Assembly: GCF_040957575.1 (NCBI RefSeq)
Contig: NZ_CP162601.1
Span: forward strand, 1,550,001 to 1,614,000
From: Vibrio sp. HB236076
GTDB lineage: Bacteria; Pseudomonadota; Gammaproteobacteria; Enterobacterales; Vibrionaceae
Direction of reading: 5' to 3'
Length of the DNA stretch: 64,000 bases
Part shown: in pieces, positions 17,601 to 23,968 of the stretch
How the letters are laid out: each line of letters opens with the position of its first letter
Position numbering within the stretch: the stretch's first letter is position 1
The notes under the pieces: generated by a model
What the model saw: the letters and a program-made list of their open reading frames with translations, nothing else
Database searches by the model: none
What the model was told of the DNA's origin: nothing
Made by a program: the position numbers and the translations under genes

Positions 17601-19064
17601 TACACAGGAAAAAGCTACTCGCTTTCAGCTTCTGAGAATGAGTGGCAAAGGGTCTCTGGAAGGTTTAACCCAACGGATGATGCCGATAGCTTCTTGGTTC
17701 GTATTGATGCCGATAGCTGTACAAACGGAGGGTATTTCTACATTTCTGATGTAATGGTAGAAGCCTACGAAGGCGGTGAGAGTAGTCCTACACCTTCGGT
17801 TTATAGCCCTTCTGTATTGATGCCCGATCAAGGTAGTTATATTCAAAACCTGAACGCAGACAATATCACTTCTGGTCAAATATCAGCTCAATACGTACAA
17901 GCTGATGTCTACAACGGTACTTTAGTTAACGCTTCAAACATCAACGTTGGTCAGTTAAATGCTGACTACATCAACACGCGCTCCTTTACAGGTGACAGTG
18001 CGATCTTTGATGCTGATGTTTATGGTGGTACTTTTACAGGCGCTACAATACGGACTGCCGATACTGGAGCGCGAGCTGAAATGAATCAGACTGGCTACCG
18101 TTTTGCTGCTTATAACACTAACAACAAACCTACTTTCTATGTTGACGAAAATGGTGATGTTGTAATGAACTCTGGAACAATCAGCGCAGACCTTTTAAGT
18201 GAATCTAGCCGTAACTCAAATATAGTGACTTGGGTGGGTGAAGCTGGGCAAGGCGGTAATGCTACCGTAGATTACTCTGCGGCCTTAACTACCGACCTAA
18301 ACTACTTCACTATCACTAACGACATGCTCACCACAGGAGAGGACGGAACGCTTACTGTAACGTTCTGTGTTTCAAATGGTTATCTCTTCCAGAACGACAC
18401 TTCAGGTGCAGGTGAAGCTGCTCCAGAACAGTCCACACTTCCTTCAGATGCCGCACCTACAGTTTACTTTGTAGATAGTGATAACAATGTTGTCAGTACA
18501 GTTTATAGGATGGGAATATCCTATACGACTCAGTCTGCTGATGGGGAGGCTGCTTCAAAAACAAGCACTGCTACTAACGGTTGGCGTAAAACCTACGCTC
18601 ACTTCCGTATTGATGGTATTAGCATGAGCCCAGACTTGGATGAGTGGACGAACCTTAATGGATACAAAATTTGTGTCAGTCTTTTGGATTCGTCTGAAAG
18701 AGTTGGTTTGAAAGCTCTGAGCCAGTCCTTGGATAGCTTGGAGTATATTGAAGAAAGTGTAGGAGGTCGTTATCTCCCTCACTCATACAAAGTTGTATGG
18801 GAGGGCTATTCCAAGACTGTTACAAATGAGTGGGGAGCTGGTTTATACGCTGTCATTGGTATGGACAAAGGTACTTGGCGGCGCTGGGGCTTAGTCTATG
18901 TATGTGACGTTAATGAGAACGAAGGTTTATATGCGTACGAAGATGAAACTAGAGCGATCTTCGGTACTTATAGCGGAGCATATGTGGAGTATGACTACAG
19001 TTCCTCTATCTTCAAAAACTCCGAGGGATATGTATGTAAGATTTTAAAGATTACTGGGAGGTAA
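11691..19064 (+). CDS. Giant tail tip / receptor-binding fiber protein (gpJ-like N-terminus)
   Basis: A 2457-residue modular protein starting at GTG with AAGGAG upstream. Approximate order: TipJ-like base with TQASRNRVYG (1-490), fibronectin-III-like domains (490-793), Ig-like domain (800-893), a short collagen-like Gly-X-Asp stretch (GLDGKDGINGVDGKDG, ~894-920), then 15-residue coiled-coil repeats (1067-1226 and 1370-1441) that bracket a lectin-like domain with ARLPTLYEVRNQ. Next are a carbohydrate-binding jelly-roll type domain (~1457-1620), a PA14-like part with HDDGCSVYVNGESVY (~1680-1820), a second jelly-roll (~1867-2037), a beta-repeat shaft with NADNITSGQI (~2042-2178) and a C-terminal head. 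It most likely recognises the host surface. Domain names are from pattern recognition, not search. Confidence 0.9.
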   Translation: MGLEVSTIALITAAVSVGATAYMMMNMPEASTSSSAGTSITKTGTQASRNRVYGTAIVGCSSVYSNVYDKNSSYRLDVFAVGGVGTLTLHNVWIEDVKMFEDNITYVSNPYVAADRIFDSSEMKSRYQKSSEFKMQFRSGHEDQVAAQLAIDYGDGEWTTEHKGALVPHIVIMADYSLNQDYVFFSDRYTIKALVSGSEVFDPRLETNIFEDAETWSGSSSNVALAVLDYLTSTYYGLGISLDYIDVDSFGYAATFCETNGLEINSAINADDSFAEVLQNMLVCCGGSLTVVNGKIKFAVEEKELTAVYDFDDSTIIKDSLKVSPSSSSDYYNAVSTTFKSVINSDNEDDYIIPADVTSDARILQDGEVITKDIDMPYARDAYDENGATRCVKYITNLVYNKSLFQTSVTFDVDLHDYPLIEPLSVISITNDIYGFEKKKFRVVSLGISANADSFNIATVTAIEYDDSVYEQQDGSLTSKPITKSYEEILPPSDLSFSVLSFSTGGTGTLTWKPNWYNASVAYDIEYKLSSESEWDRYVSSYRDSSLTLYNLKKSAYDFRVRTHDIVLGTSTWVELVNVEVAPTYTLPSVTGLKCDTTGNDFRFTWDDMEGYELDNSPSASSPSSAGSTGTLSDIFKCYKVLISVDNQVVKSDTVTSNQYVLYLEDNKALFDGSPTRSVLITVSVQDIYGVSSSLVSLQATNAQISAPSDVKVTNTNGSSKVEWQPRSESDFEGTLVYVSNTSGFVPNESNLHTVLGKESFYVYDFEESRDDCYMVLAHFDSFGQSSLNFSDEIKLSYNGIEGAKLVRLIADSQVFVTDKNGNTSPSTINLSVSTQNTEGEVSWSTEPNVPLNSGNESNEYSISYSSMGAAKQVTVTVTCDGVTDKVTVYSVQDGLDGKDGINGVDGKDGVDGKDGTDGNTIYEQYRYGQVIAPDASWTQWGADMRSTDIYRQTRLVVNGVPNDGGTVHRISGVDGLDGADGERLFVLYHTNPVGTANRPSTPTDNWESEGWSESAEDAHWMSQKLATSIDEPLTFWSFPIAMSGQDGVVDYNEVDSRINSATTTVESTVKTYADSVASSAESNAKTYAQSVSSSAETSAKTYADDKASTAESNAKTYAESVSSSAESNAKTYADGKASTAESNAKTYAESVASSAETSAKTYADGKASTAESNAKTYAQSVSSSAESNAKTYADGKASTAESNAKTYAQSVSSSAESNAKTYADEKATETILFSEAMEAAVPSRYEAEEIWSGKGSYPANFPNLKAYSDSSVTELTYSEAVAYADSIGARLPTLYEVRNQAVKGSGAGYDAEIVWTQTKAGVGKRWVIIGTGYGEPTALDEGSTAYLRMVAEIDHSEPTLAANRQMVVNAESNAKTYADGKASTAESNAKTYADGKASTAESNAKTYADGKASTAESNAKTYADGKALTAESNAKTYADDVALSATNYAEGLVDAISLGGLNVVDGTKDASANAKANYNTEDTYNGFTITKGSIPESGYVDFYHVGATSLSAETSYTLSFYARSDVEGAWLRSYFYSGDGTTLSAKTSSGSSNTNADGSTVTYLSTEWKRYSVTWTVSEGTTVKALIVGRQFSNSVSEAYVCGVKLEAGNKPTAWSPSSGDLELYSQAQAELAETQAKAYADGVVDAEEQRAIADAQAKADAAEANAKSYTDVSSNTLKDSLEIVNAFNKWKFSLFQDLTSSSTPTIDVLTGESPTDEYFVDDGVSLIHNIGSNYLGLLETKVYVSEVKTVSYTMTHDDGCSVYVNGESVYSSGKYTVGGQVSYTLSKGWNRVSYLYREVQGGDGVWNISVPLSQLVDKLGVLDLSVSVATETYADDKASTAETNAKGYADSVGENVSDEIVKRSGVNLLPIVYSDLKSASSFPYRLGGSGGTGSPEVVSGTFGDRSCTAIRFGLGSSGGERYLGFTSSWADYNIKRPAGASIIISAWVMYDSVTKGTVQLYMRDSTGKYTGKSYSLSASENEWQRVSGRFNPTDDADSFLVRIDADSCTNGGYFYISDVMVEAYEGGESSPTPSVYSPSVLMPDQGSYIQNLNADNITSGQISAQYVQADVYNGTLVNASNINVGQLNADYINTRSFTGDSAIFDADVYGGTFTGATIRTADTGARAEMNQTGYRFAAYNTNNKPTFYVDENGDVVMNSGTISADLLSESSRNSNIVTWVGEAGQGGNATVDYSAALTTDLNYFTITNDMLTTGEDGTLTVTFCVSNGYLFQNDTSGAGEAAPEQSTLPSDAAPTVYFVDSDNNVVSTVYRMGISYTTQSADGEAASKTSTATNGWRKTYAHFRIDGISMSPDLDEWTNLNGYKICVSLLDSSERVGLKALSQSLDSLEYIEESVGGRYLPHSYKVVWEGYSKTVTNEWGAGLYAVIGMDKGTWRRWGLVYVCDVNENEGLYAYEDETRAIFGTYSGAYVEYDYSSSIFKNSEGYVCKILKITGR
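14329..14341. promoter_or_regulatory. matS-like MatP binding site inside the prophage fiber gene
   Basis: The 13-mer GTGACGGTGTCAC fits the matS consensus GTGACRNYGTCAC at every position. It lies within the Ig-like domain of the fiber gene, so a chance occurrence under coding constraint is possible. matP itself lies at 43805-44257. Confidence 0.5.
14890..15370 (+). repeat. Tandem 45-bp coding repeats, block 1 (11 units)
   Basis: Eleven consecutive 15-codon units of the type AESNAKTYADGKAST, alternating between a KAST and an SVSSS ending, so the larger unit is 30 codons. Several neighbouring units are near identical in DNA. Fifteen residues per four turns suggests a slightly right-handed coiled-coil shaft. 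Confidence 0.92.
15797..16012 (+). repeat. Tandem 45-bp coding repeats, block 2 (5 units)
   Basis: Five more units of the same 15-codon repeat, here without the alternating ending; the first three or four are almost identical in DNA. They follow the ~145-residue lectin-like insert. A degenerate copy (ETYADDKASTAETNAKGYAD) recurs near 17190-17245. Confidence 0.92.
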
Positions 19065-19067
19065 TAA

Positions 19068-19442
19068 ATGAATGATGCGTATGGGCTTCTAAAAACTAAA
19101 GAAGTCCATACCGTCTACTTCAGAAAAAGTAACCTTATGGAGTACCAAATTTTTCCTGCTCCAAAAGATTTAGAGAATTGGTATCTCTATGAAACTAATG
19201 ATCTAAGCGAAGTAGGCGGTATGATGTATGACCCCTCAACGGGCACTTTGGTGTCAACCCCAACCCCTACAGAGGACACTTTGCGTTGGCGTAAAGAAGC
19301 ATACCAACAAGAAGCAGATCCTCTTTATCTCGATGCTCAATTCGATATAGCTACAGGCCGAAAGACTGCGGAAGAGGCGCTACAGCCTTGGATCGCTAAA
19401 GTGGCCGAAATCAAAGAAAGATTCCCTCTACCAAACGAATAA
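19068..19442 (+). CDS. Tail fiber assembly-like protein
   Basis: A 124-residue protein, three bases after the fiber gene, with GGGAGG upstream. The C-terminal half LRWRKEAYQQEADPLYLDAQ...TAEEALQPWIAKVAEIKERFP resembles the C-terminal region of phage tail fiber assembly/DUF4376-type proteins, where a W-R-x-E...D motif precedes a helix ending in (I/R)FP. Its N-terminal half gives no clear family signal. It may chaperone fiber trimerisation, or it could be a substrate of the radical SAM enzyme encoded 15 bases downstream. Confidence 0.6.
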   Translation: MNDAYGLLKTKEVHTVYFRKSNLMEYQIFPAPKDLENWYLYETNDLSEVGGMMYDPSTGTLVSTPTPTEDTLRWRKEAYQQEADPLYLDAQFDIATGRKTAEEALQPWIAKVAEIKERFPLPNE

Positions 19443-19457
19443 TAAAAGGAGGTCGTC

Positions 19458-20465
19458 TTGTATTACGACAACGTTTCTTATCAAGTTCAGGTAACTAACG
19501 ATTGTTTCTTGGCTTGTGACTACTGTATGACAGCAGAAACCAACACGAGAAAGCAGGTTGCTTCAACGGATACCGTTAAGATACTTCTTAATGCCTCACG
19601 TGGTTTCCGATCTGTTTACATGGTGTTTCTAGGTGGAGAACCCTTAATGGCTGGTAAAGGGTGGTTCGAAGAAGCCTTCTCACACATCAACCATCAAGAA
19701 CACCTTTTGGTCAACTCTCGAATCTATACGAATGGGCTTCTTTTAGATGATGAGTGGGTTGATCTATTTAAGCGAAATAAATGCCAGATTGTCTTTAGTT
19801 ATGACGGTCTGGGTAACGGTAAGAAAGGCAGCAAGCGAGCATTAGAGAAGCTTACTACTTACTCTGATGCAATCACGTATGCCTCTATGACAATGAGTGA
19901 TAGTAATTATAAGAGCCTCATTGATTGCTATAAGCAGGTCTCAGAAGCAGGTGTTAAACGCTTTGCTGTCCAATTCGATATTTACGCGAACAGCGAGCTA
20001 ATGACTTTGTTTGGTCGTGAGGTTTGTAAGCTGTTTGAGTACATTGAGTCTAACCCTAACGGTGCTAAGTTCTCTACTTACAATGACGCTCGTTTCGTTA
20101 TGACAGGTAAAGGAAGACCTCTCTCCAACGAGTTTGACCTCACCGTCATTAACAACGATTACTGCATCAATGCAGACGGTAACATCACATTAGGTGTTCC
20201 TGATTGTTTAGACCCAGAATGGCAGCTAGGTAACGTGAAGGACTTAAAGCACGTTAACGATCTGCTTTTCAGTGACGTTATGCGTCAAGTTAATCGTGAC
20301 TATGTAGAATCACTAAACCTCATTGGTGATCTCGCTAAGGTGAATCACTTGACTCATGGGGGCGGTTTCTTCTTCGATAAGAAAGGAATCATGCCTATGA
20401 ATCGCCCAAACATCCCTAAGCTTCATTGCTATCGTGAAATCCTTAAATACTTTGGGGAGGTCTGA
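19458..20465 (+). CDS. Radical SAM/SPASM-like enzyme in the tail module
   Basis: A 335-residue protein starting at TTG with AAGGAGG five bases upstream. It shows all hallmarks of the radical SAM core: C16-x3-C20-x2-C23 ([4Fe-4S] cluster), FLGGEPL (58-63, SAM binding), TNG (91-93) and SYDG (114-117). The C-terminal part has Cys236 in NNDYCINADG, Cys250 in GVPDC followed by LGNV, and Cys324 in LHCYREIL, a SPASM/twitch-like pattern for an auxiliary cluster. SPASM proteins usually modify peptides or proteins. The gene overlaps the GNAT-like gene by one base. Substrate unknown; fiber or neighbouring small protein are candidates. Confidence 0.85.
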   Translation: MYYDNVSYQVQVTNDCFLACDYCMTAETNTRKQVASTDTVKILLNASRGFRSVYMVFLGGEPLMAGKGWFEEAFSHINHQEHLLVNSRIYTNGLLLDDEWVDLFKRNKCQIVFSYDGLGNGKKGSKRALEKLTTYSDAITYASMTMSDSNYKSLIDCYKQVSEAGVKRFAVQFDIYANSELMTLFGREVCKLFEYIESNPNGAKFSTYNDARFVMTGKGRPLSNEFDLTVINNDYCINADGNITLGVPDCLDPEWQLGNVKDLKHVNDLLFSDVMRQVNRDYVESLNLIGDLAKVNHLTHGGGFFFDKKGIMPMNRPNIPKLHCYREILKYFGEV

Positions 20466-20989
20466 TGGCAAGTCTACTAGCTGTTCGTCAGTTTCAAGAG
20501 GGTCAGGCTATTGGTAGTGACTGGTTGAGCAAGGACTATCGAGTTGAATTGGCTACGGAAACTGATCTTGAAACTGCTGATTCACTTTACGAATCAGTGA
20601 AGAATCTACCTATGGGAGAGAGTTATTTTAGGGATTACGTTAGTAACGTTCAGAGTATTAGTGAAGAGCAATATTGTGACGTTAAGTATCTCATAAAGAA
20701 ATCCGATGGAAGTATCGTAGGTTACTTGGGTCTTGATACCAACAAGAGAACCATCAATGATTTCGCTCATATCCCTCTCATAGAAGACTATGATCCACTA
20801 ATCACTTTATACATTAAGCAGTGGCTAAAGATTCATCCAGACTACGACAAGGTTTATTTTGTCATGCGCTACGGGCGAGTAAAGACTTCACCGATAGATA
20901 AACACTTAGGAGTAGTTATGGTGGGCTGTATCAACCCAGATGCTCCAGATGAGCACTCTAGTCACTGTTATTTCATGCGTACAGAATAA
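20465..20989 (+). CDS. GNAT-like acetyltransferase-fold protein, partner of radical SAM enzyme
   Basis: A 174-residue protein whose ATG overlaps the TGA of the radical SAM gene, which implies translational coupling. YRVELATETDLETADSLYESV resembles the first strand and helix of GNAT acetyltransferases, and YLIKKSDGSIVGYLGLD the next beta-hairpin. The acetyl-CoA-binding loop (R/Q-x-x-G-x-G/A) is not obvious, so catalytic activity is uncertain. The role presumably links to the product of the radical SAM enzyme or to the tail. Confidence 0.55.
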   Translation: MASLLAVRQFQEGQAIGSDWLSKDYRVELATETDLETADSLYESVKNLPMGESYFRDYVSNVQSISEEQYCDVKYLIKKSDGSIVGYLGLDTNKRTINDFAHIPLIEDYDPLITLYIKQWLKIHPDYDKVYFVMRYGRVKTSPIDKHLGVVMVGCINPDAPDEHSSHCYFMRTE

Positions 20990-21003
20990 CGCTAAGGAGG
21001 TTT

Positions 21004-21369
21004 ATGTCTCGTTGGAAAAACTTTTCTGATGATGAATTGAATTGCCGTTGTGGTTGCGGTCAATCCAACCCAAACCCTGAATTCATCGAACTAATGAACA
21101 TCATCCAATTCATGAGGGATTATCTCAAAGTTCCTCTTCCAGTCACTTCAGCTTACCGCTGCGAAAACCATCCAGTCGAGAAAAAGAAAGAAAAAGCAGG
21201 CTGGCATAGTAAAGCAGCGATTGATCTTCAAGTATCTCGTGGGGTTGCTCACGAGGTCTTGGAGCTGGCGATTAAACTAGGTATCAAAGGTATCGGAGTG
21301 AATCAAAAAGGCGATCACCGATTTATTCATTTGGATATGCGTCCTGAACGTATGGTTTGGTCTTATTGA
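21004..21369 (+). CDS. Peptidase M15 (endolysin-type D-Ala carboxypeptidase/endopeptidase)
   Basis: A 121-residue zinc peptidase of the M15A/Peptidase_M15_3 type, complete in length. The family features are a Cys-rich FSDDELNCRCGCGQ opening, TSAYRCENHP, the HxxxxxD zinc motif in GWHSKAAIDL (His68, Asp74) and the second histidine in RFIHLDMR (His109, Asp111). It cleaves peptidoglycan peptides and is probably the lysis enzyme, or a tail-associated one. AAGGAGGT precedes the ATG. It is the last clear gene of the rightward late operon. Confidence 0.88.
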   Translation: MSRWKNFSDDELNCRCGCGQSNPNPEFIELMNIIQFMRDYLKVPLPVTSAYRCENHPVEKKKEKAGWHSKAAIDLQVSRGVAHEVLELAIKLGIKGIGVNQKGDHRFIHLDMRPERMVWSY

Positions 21370-21373
21370 GCTA

Positions 21374-21445
21374 GTGACCATCGTCAACGTGCTTCTGTTT
21401 TCGCTCATCATCAGTGTATTTCTGTTATTTTATACTGACATATAG
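21374..21445 (+). CDS. Possible 23-residue single-TM peptide after the M15 gene
   Basis: A short frame from GTG, five bases after the M15 stop, encodes VTIVNVLLFSLIISVFLLFYTDI, almost entirely a membrane helix. Close coupling to the lysis enzyme suggests a mini-holin or a lysis regulator, but the ribosome site is weak and the frame is short enough to arise by chance. Confidence 0.25.
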   Translation: MTIVNVLLFSLIISVFLLFYTDI

Positions 21446-21454
21446 CTGCTCAGG

Positions 21455-21483
21455 TTGATTCTAGGCAAGACCTCTAATTTACT
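21455..21483 (+). promoter_or_regulatory. Candidate promoter of the lone accessory gene
   Basis: TTGATT (21455-21460), a 17-base spacer, and TTTACT (21478-21483) form a moderate sigma70-like promoter 23 bases before the 21506 start. The long gap after the M15 gene supports a separate transcript. Confidence 0.35.
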
Positions 21484-21505
21484 AACATAATAAGGTGTAT
21501 TTGAT

Positions 21506-22225
21506 ATGAACAAAGATAGCTCACAACAAGCCTACTCATTGATAAAATTCTTCACCGAAGAAGAGCATTACAAAAGCTTCTTAGAGGGGACAAACCTATT
21601 CCGTACACCTCATTACTACCGTAAATGTGAAGATACTGGAAGAGGAGATCGCCATGAATCTTGTATCTATAACTGGGATGAGAATACGGGTAGACCTAAG
21701 CCTAAGTTTAACCATCCAGATATAAAAGATAGTTTTAAAAGTGTCTTGATTTACCCTGCTAATGAGCAAAAAGATTCTTGGATACAGTCTTGGGCTATTA
21801 TAGGAAACGTAAATGGCTTCGAAAATTCGTTTGAGCAGCTCCAAGAAGAGTTTGGTCGTTTTTTTGTATTGTTGCCTTTTAATAAAATTGAGGCATACAA
21901 ACGTTTATTAGAGAAAGCCAGCGGCTTAAAAGTTAATTGTTGTGCATTGGGTTACTCTGATGACCCAACAAAACGCTCATTGACGGTTAAAGACAGTAAG
22001 TTTAGCTATCAAAAAGAATTTAGGTTTTTCATCGGAGAGTGTGGCAAAGATGAGTTAAAAGACAAGTGGTTGGAAACACCTAAGATTAAAAAGTTACTTA
22101 TGGATGCTAAAAGTATAAAACTCACATCACCAAACGGTGTTATTAGATATTACACCGTTGGGGGATCGAAAGTTGTCACCTCAATTCCCACTTATGCCAA
22201 ACACCTTACTCAAGGTAAAATGTAG
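21506..22225 (+). CDS. Hypothetical accessory (moron) protein
   Basis: A 239-residue soluble protein with no family I can name. Its N-terminus reads YSLIKFFTEEEHYKSFLEGT and FRTPHYYRKCEDTGRGDRHES, and the pattern "F...eh...FL.G.l...p.yyr..Ed..RgD..E" recalls DUF2971-like proteins, but I would not assign it. It is separated from the late operon by 136 bases, appears to have its own promoter and ends in a palindromic terminator. Such placement is typical of lysogenic-conversion genes, for example superinfection or anti-phage defence. Confidence 0.7.
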   Translation: MNKDSSQQAYSLIKFFTEEEHYKSFLEGTNLFRTPHYYRKCEDTGRGDRHESCIYNWDENTGRPKPKFNHPDIKDSFKSVLIYPANEQKDSWIQSWAIIGNVNGFENSFEQLQEEFGRFFVLLPFNKIEAYKRLLEKASGLKVNCCALGYSDDPTKRSLTVKDSKFSYQKEFRFFIGECGKDELKDKWLETPKIKKLLMDAKSIKLTSPNGVIRYYTVGGSKVVTSIPTYAKHLTQGKM

Positions 22226-22244
22226 CCTAATCCTCTAGGCTACA
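22221..22244. terminator. Palindromic hairpin between convergent genes
   Basis: TGTAGCCTA and TAGGCTACA form a perfect nine-base stem with loop ATCCTC. It overlaps the stop codon of the rightward gene and lies just beyond the stop of the leftward gene. There is no T-run, so termination efficiency is uncertain. Confidence 0.5.
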
Positions 22245-22254
22245 TCATATAAGG

Positions 22255-23013
22255 TCAGGCTCTGATTTCTTTGAGTCTTCTACATACCGTTGACTGGCTG
22301 ATGCCTAACTCCCTAGCGATCAAACGTTGGGACATTCCAGACTCAGCCAGCTCACGAATCCTATTACCTTCTTGATTGACTGATTCAGTCTCAACGACTC
22401 TCTCAGTTTTCGACTCGATCACTTCTTCATATTCCCTCACAGATTGTTCTTTCTTAAACTCCATCGACAAGAGGAAGAAAGCACACACATCAACCACTAC
22501 AGCAATCAAGATATAAAGGCAGTTACTGGCCGCAACGATACTCACCCCAGTAACCTGAGAGATTGTCTGTACCATCCCATAAGAGGCACTTAGGGTAGGT
22601 TTCTCTAGCATCAATAAGTCACGCTGTAACGTTTCAATTTCATCGTTAAGAGTAAGAGACTTGGTGATGTATCCTTCAGAGATATAAGCCGTTCTAGCAG
22701 CTTCTAGAGCCTCTATGTTACTCGTTAAGGTCTTCACCTTGTTCTCGTATTGTTCAACAGTATTTTGCGTGTCTTGCATACCGTTCTGAAGAGAACCAAT
22801 TGATGCAGCGATTGATAGAACGCTAAGAACAACGCAAAGGAAAGCTCCTGTGATTGTCTTAGAGAGGAACGCTGAGTATTTCGTTACCTCTATGACCAAT
22901 GCAGTTAGGCCGAACACAACAGCCATGTATCCGTGGCCTAATGAAGACAATATTAGAACGGATAACACAACAGAAATCATGCAGGCTAGGGCAGATGTCA
23001 TTTTGATGATCAT
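22255..23013 (-). CDS. Membrane protein with periplasmic-or-cytoplasmic coiled coil and C-terminal HTH
   Basis: A 252-residue protein with hydrophobic segments at about 8-25, 28-45, 54-74 and 157-184, and a long coiled coil (77-138, QYENKVKTLTSNIEALEAAR). The charged linker is followed by a C-terminal helix-turn-helix (217-250, IRELAESGMSQRLIARELGI then SQSTVCRRLK) of the resolvase/homeodomain-like type. Membrane anchoring of a DNA-binding domain is unusual for a phage. Its ATG overlaps the stop of the upstream winged-helix gene (ATGA), so the two are translated together. Possible roles are membrane-linked repression, DNA anchoring or partition; none is demonstrated. Confidence 0.75.
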   Translation of the reverse strand: MIIKMTSALACMISVVLSVLILSSLGHGYMAVVFGLTALVIEVTKYSAFLSKTITGAFLCVVLSVLSIAASIGSLQNGMQDTQNTVEQYENKVKTLTSNIEALEAARTAYISEGYITKSLTLNDEIETLQRDLLMLEKPTLSASYGMVQTISQVTGVSIVAASNCLYILIAVVVDVCAFFLLSMEFKKEQSVREYEEVIESKTERVVETESVNQEGNRIRELAESGMSQRLIARELGISQSTVCRRLKEIRA

Positions 23014-23618
23014 AATGAATCTTCTCCATAGCCGTCCTCCCCGTAGAAGCTCATTGGGATGCCGTTTTCAGCTAACATTTCGTTTATAGCTAGGTCATGG
23101 GCGAAAGACTCTTCAGAAGTGATCTCCATGCCTTCTTCAGCGTTCTCCACAGGCTCTTTTCCTGCGTTTACAGCGATATTAAGGAACTTTTGGAATACTG
23201 CTTTAACTTTCTCACAAGCCTTTGTAGAAGCGTCTAGAGAGGCTTTACGTAGCTCTTCTAGTTTGTCTAGGTTTACGTAGTAAAGGTTCGCGCCTTTGAA
23301 GCCTTGGTTGTAAGCAATTGAGATTAAACCTAGTGATTCCAGCTTACGTAGAGCGTTTTGGATGGTACGTCGAGTGTATCCTTGCTTATCTGCAAAGAAG
23401 TTAATGAACTGCTGGATAGATTGGCTAAAGCACTCTAGACCAAACTTAGTCTTAAAGTGGTTATCTAGGAATTGAATTTGTTCAAATACTGCTGATTCTG
23501 ATGGTGTTAGTTGTGTCAAGCGCATGGTGTGTGTCCCATAACGAAGAAAGGCACTGACTAGGGGTATCTCAATCAGAGTCACACACACGCAACTCTCCGT
23601 GGTATTGGCTATTTCCAC
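23010..23618 (-). CDS. Winged-helix protein (replication-initiator- or repressor-like)
   Basis: Up to 202 residues from GTG 23618; ATG 23525 (MRLTQLTPSESAVFEQ) is an alternative start at the point where the recognisable domain begins. SESAVFEQIQFLDNHF, followed by ADKQGYTRRTIQNALRKLES and LGLISI, is a winged-helix DNA-binding domain of the kind found at the N-terminus of phage O-type replication proteins and some repressors. The C-terminal part is helical, then acidic (EPVENAEEGMEITSEESF). A promoter lies at 23754-23781. Its partner downstream is the membrane-HTH protein. Confidence 0.7.
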   Translation of the reverse strand: MEIANTTESCVCVTLIEIPLVSAFLRYGTHTMRLTQLTPSESAVFEQIQFLDNHFKTKFGLECFSQSIQQFINFFADKQGYTRRTIQNALRKLESLGLISIAYNQGFKGANLYYVNLDKLEELRKASLDASTKACEKVKAVFQKFLNIAVNAGKEPVENAEEGMEITSEESFAHDLAINEMLAENGIPMSFYGEDGYGEDSL

Positions 23619-23643
23619 GTGTCACCCTAATACAGTGCCTTTC
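23546..23643. repeat. 11-bp inverted repeat around the GTG start of the winged-helix gene
   Basis: GAAAGGCACTG (23546-23556) and CAGTGCCTTTC (23633-23643) are exact inverted copies 76 bases apart. Overlapping it, CACACACGCA near 23583-23592 is inverted as TGCGTGTGTG near 23728-23737. All but the last arm fall in the predicted leftward leader, so they could fold in RNA or bind a dimeric regulator. Confidence 0.6.
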
Positions 23644-23753
23644 AGAAATCCCACTACAAACAGATTGATCGTCTGTGTGTAGATAAATTTCTTAGCTTTC
23701 GTGCTTGAGCTTGATGACTCAAACACTGCGTGTGTGTCTTTTTGATGTAGTCA

Positions 23754-23781
23754 ATTATAAGAAAAAGAAGAGAAAAAACAA
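23754..23781 (-). promoter_or_regulatory. Leftward sigma70 promoter
   Basis: On the minus strand TTGTTT, a 16-base spacer and a perfect TATAAT precede the winged-helix/membrane-HTH pair, with transcription expected to begin near 23747. This leaves a leader of about 130 bases before GTG 23618 or 220 bases before ATG 23525. Confidence 0.7.
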
Positions 23782-23936
23782 GAGATAAACCTGTTCCTAA
23801 TTAAAAAATTATATGTTTGTTTTTTTCTTTTATGTTTTACAGTTTATTTTTAAGGGGCGCAATTTGAAGAAAACCGATGTGTGGTTGGTTAACGATGGTA
23901 AACTTAATCAACCTTATTCAAGAAATACCCACAGGG

Positions 23937-23945
23937 TTATACACA
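23937..23945 (+). promoter_or_regulatory. DnaA box
   Basis: TTATACACA matches the DnaA consensus TTATNCACA exactly. It sits between two direct copies of ACCCACAG (23927-23934 and 23951-23958) and to the right of an AT-rich tract (about 23795-23853). Only one exact box is seen, so calling an origin is not justified. Confidence 0.5.
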
Positions 23946-23968
23946 ACTTTACCCACAGCGTCATTTAA

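Noticed and set aside
11691..19064. Possible diversity-generating retroelement target in the fiber
   Set aside because: No reverse transcriptase and no template/variable repeat pair was found near the gene.
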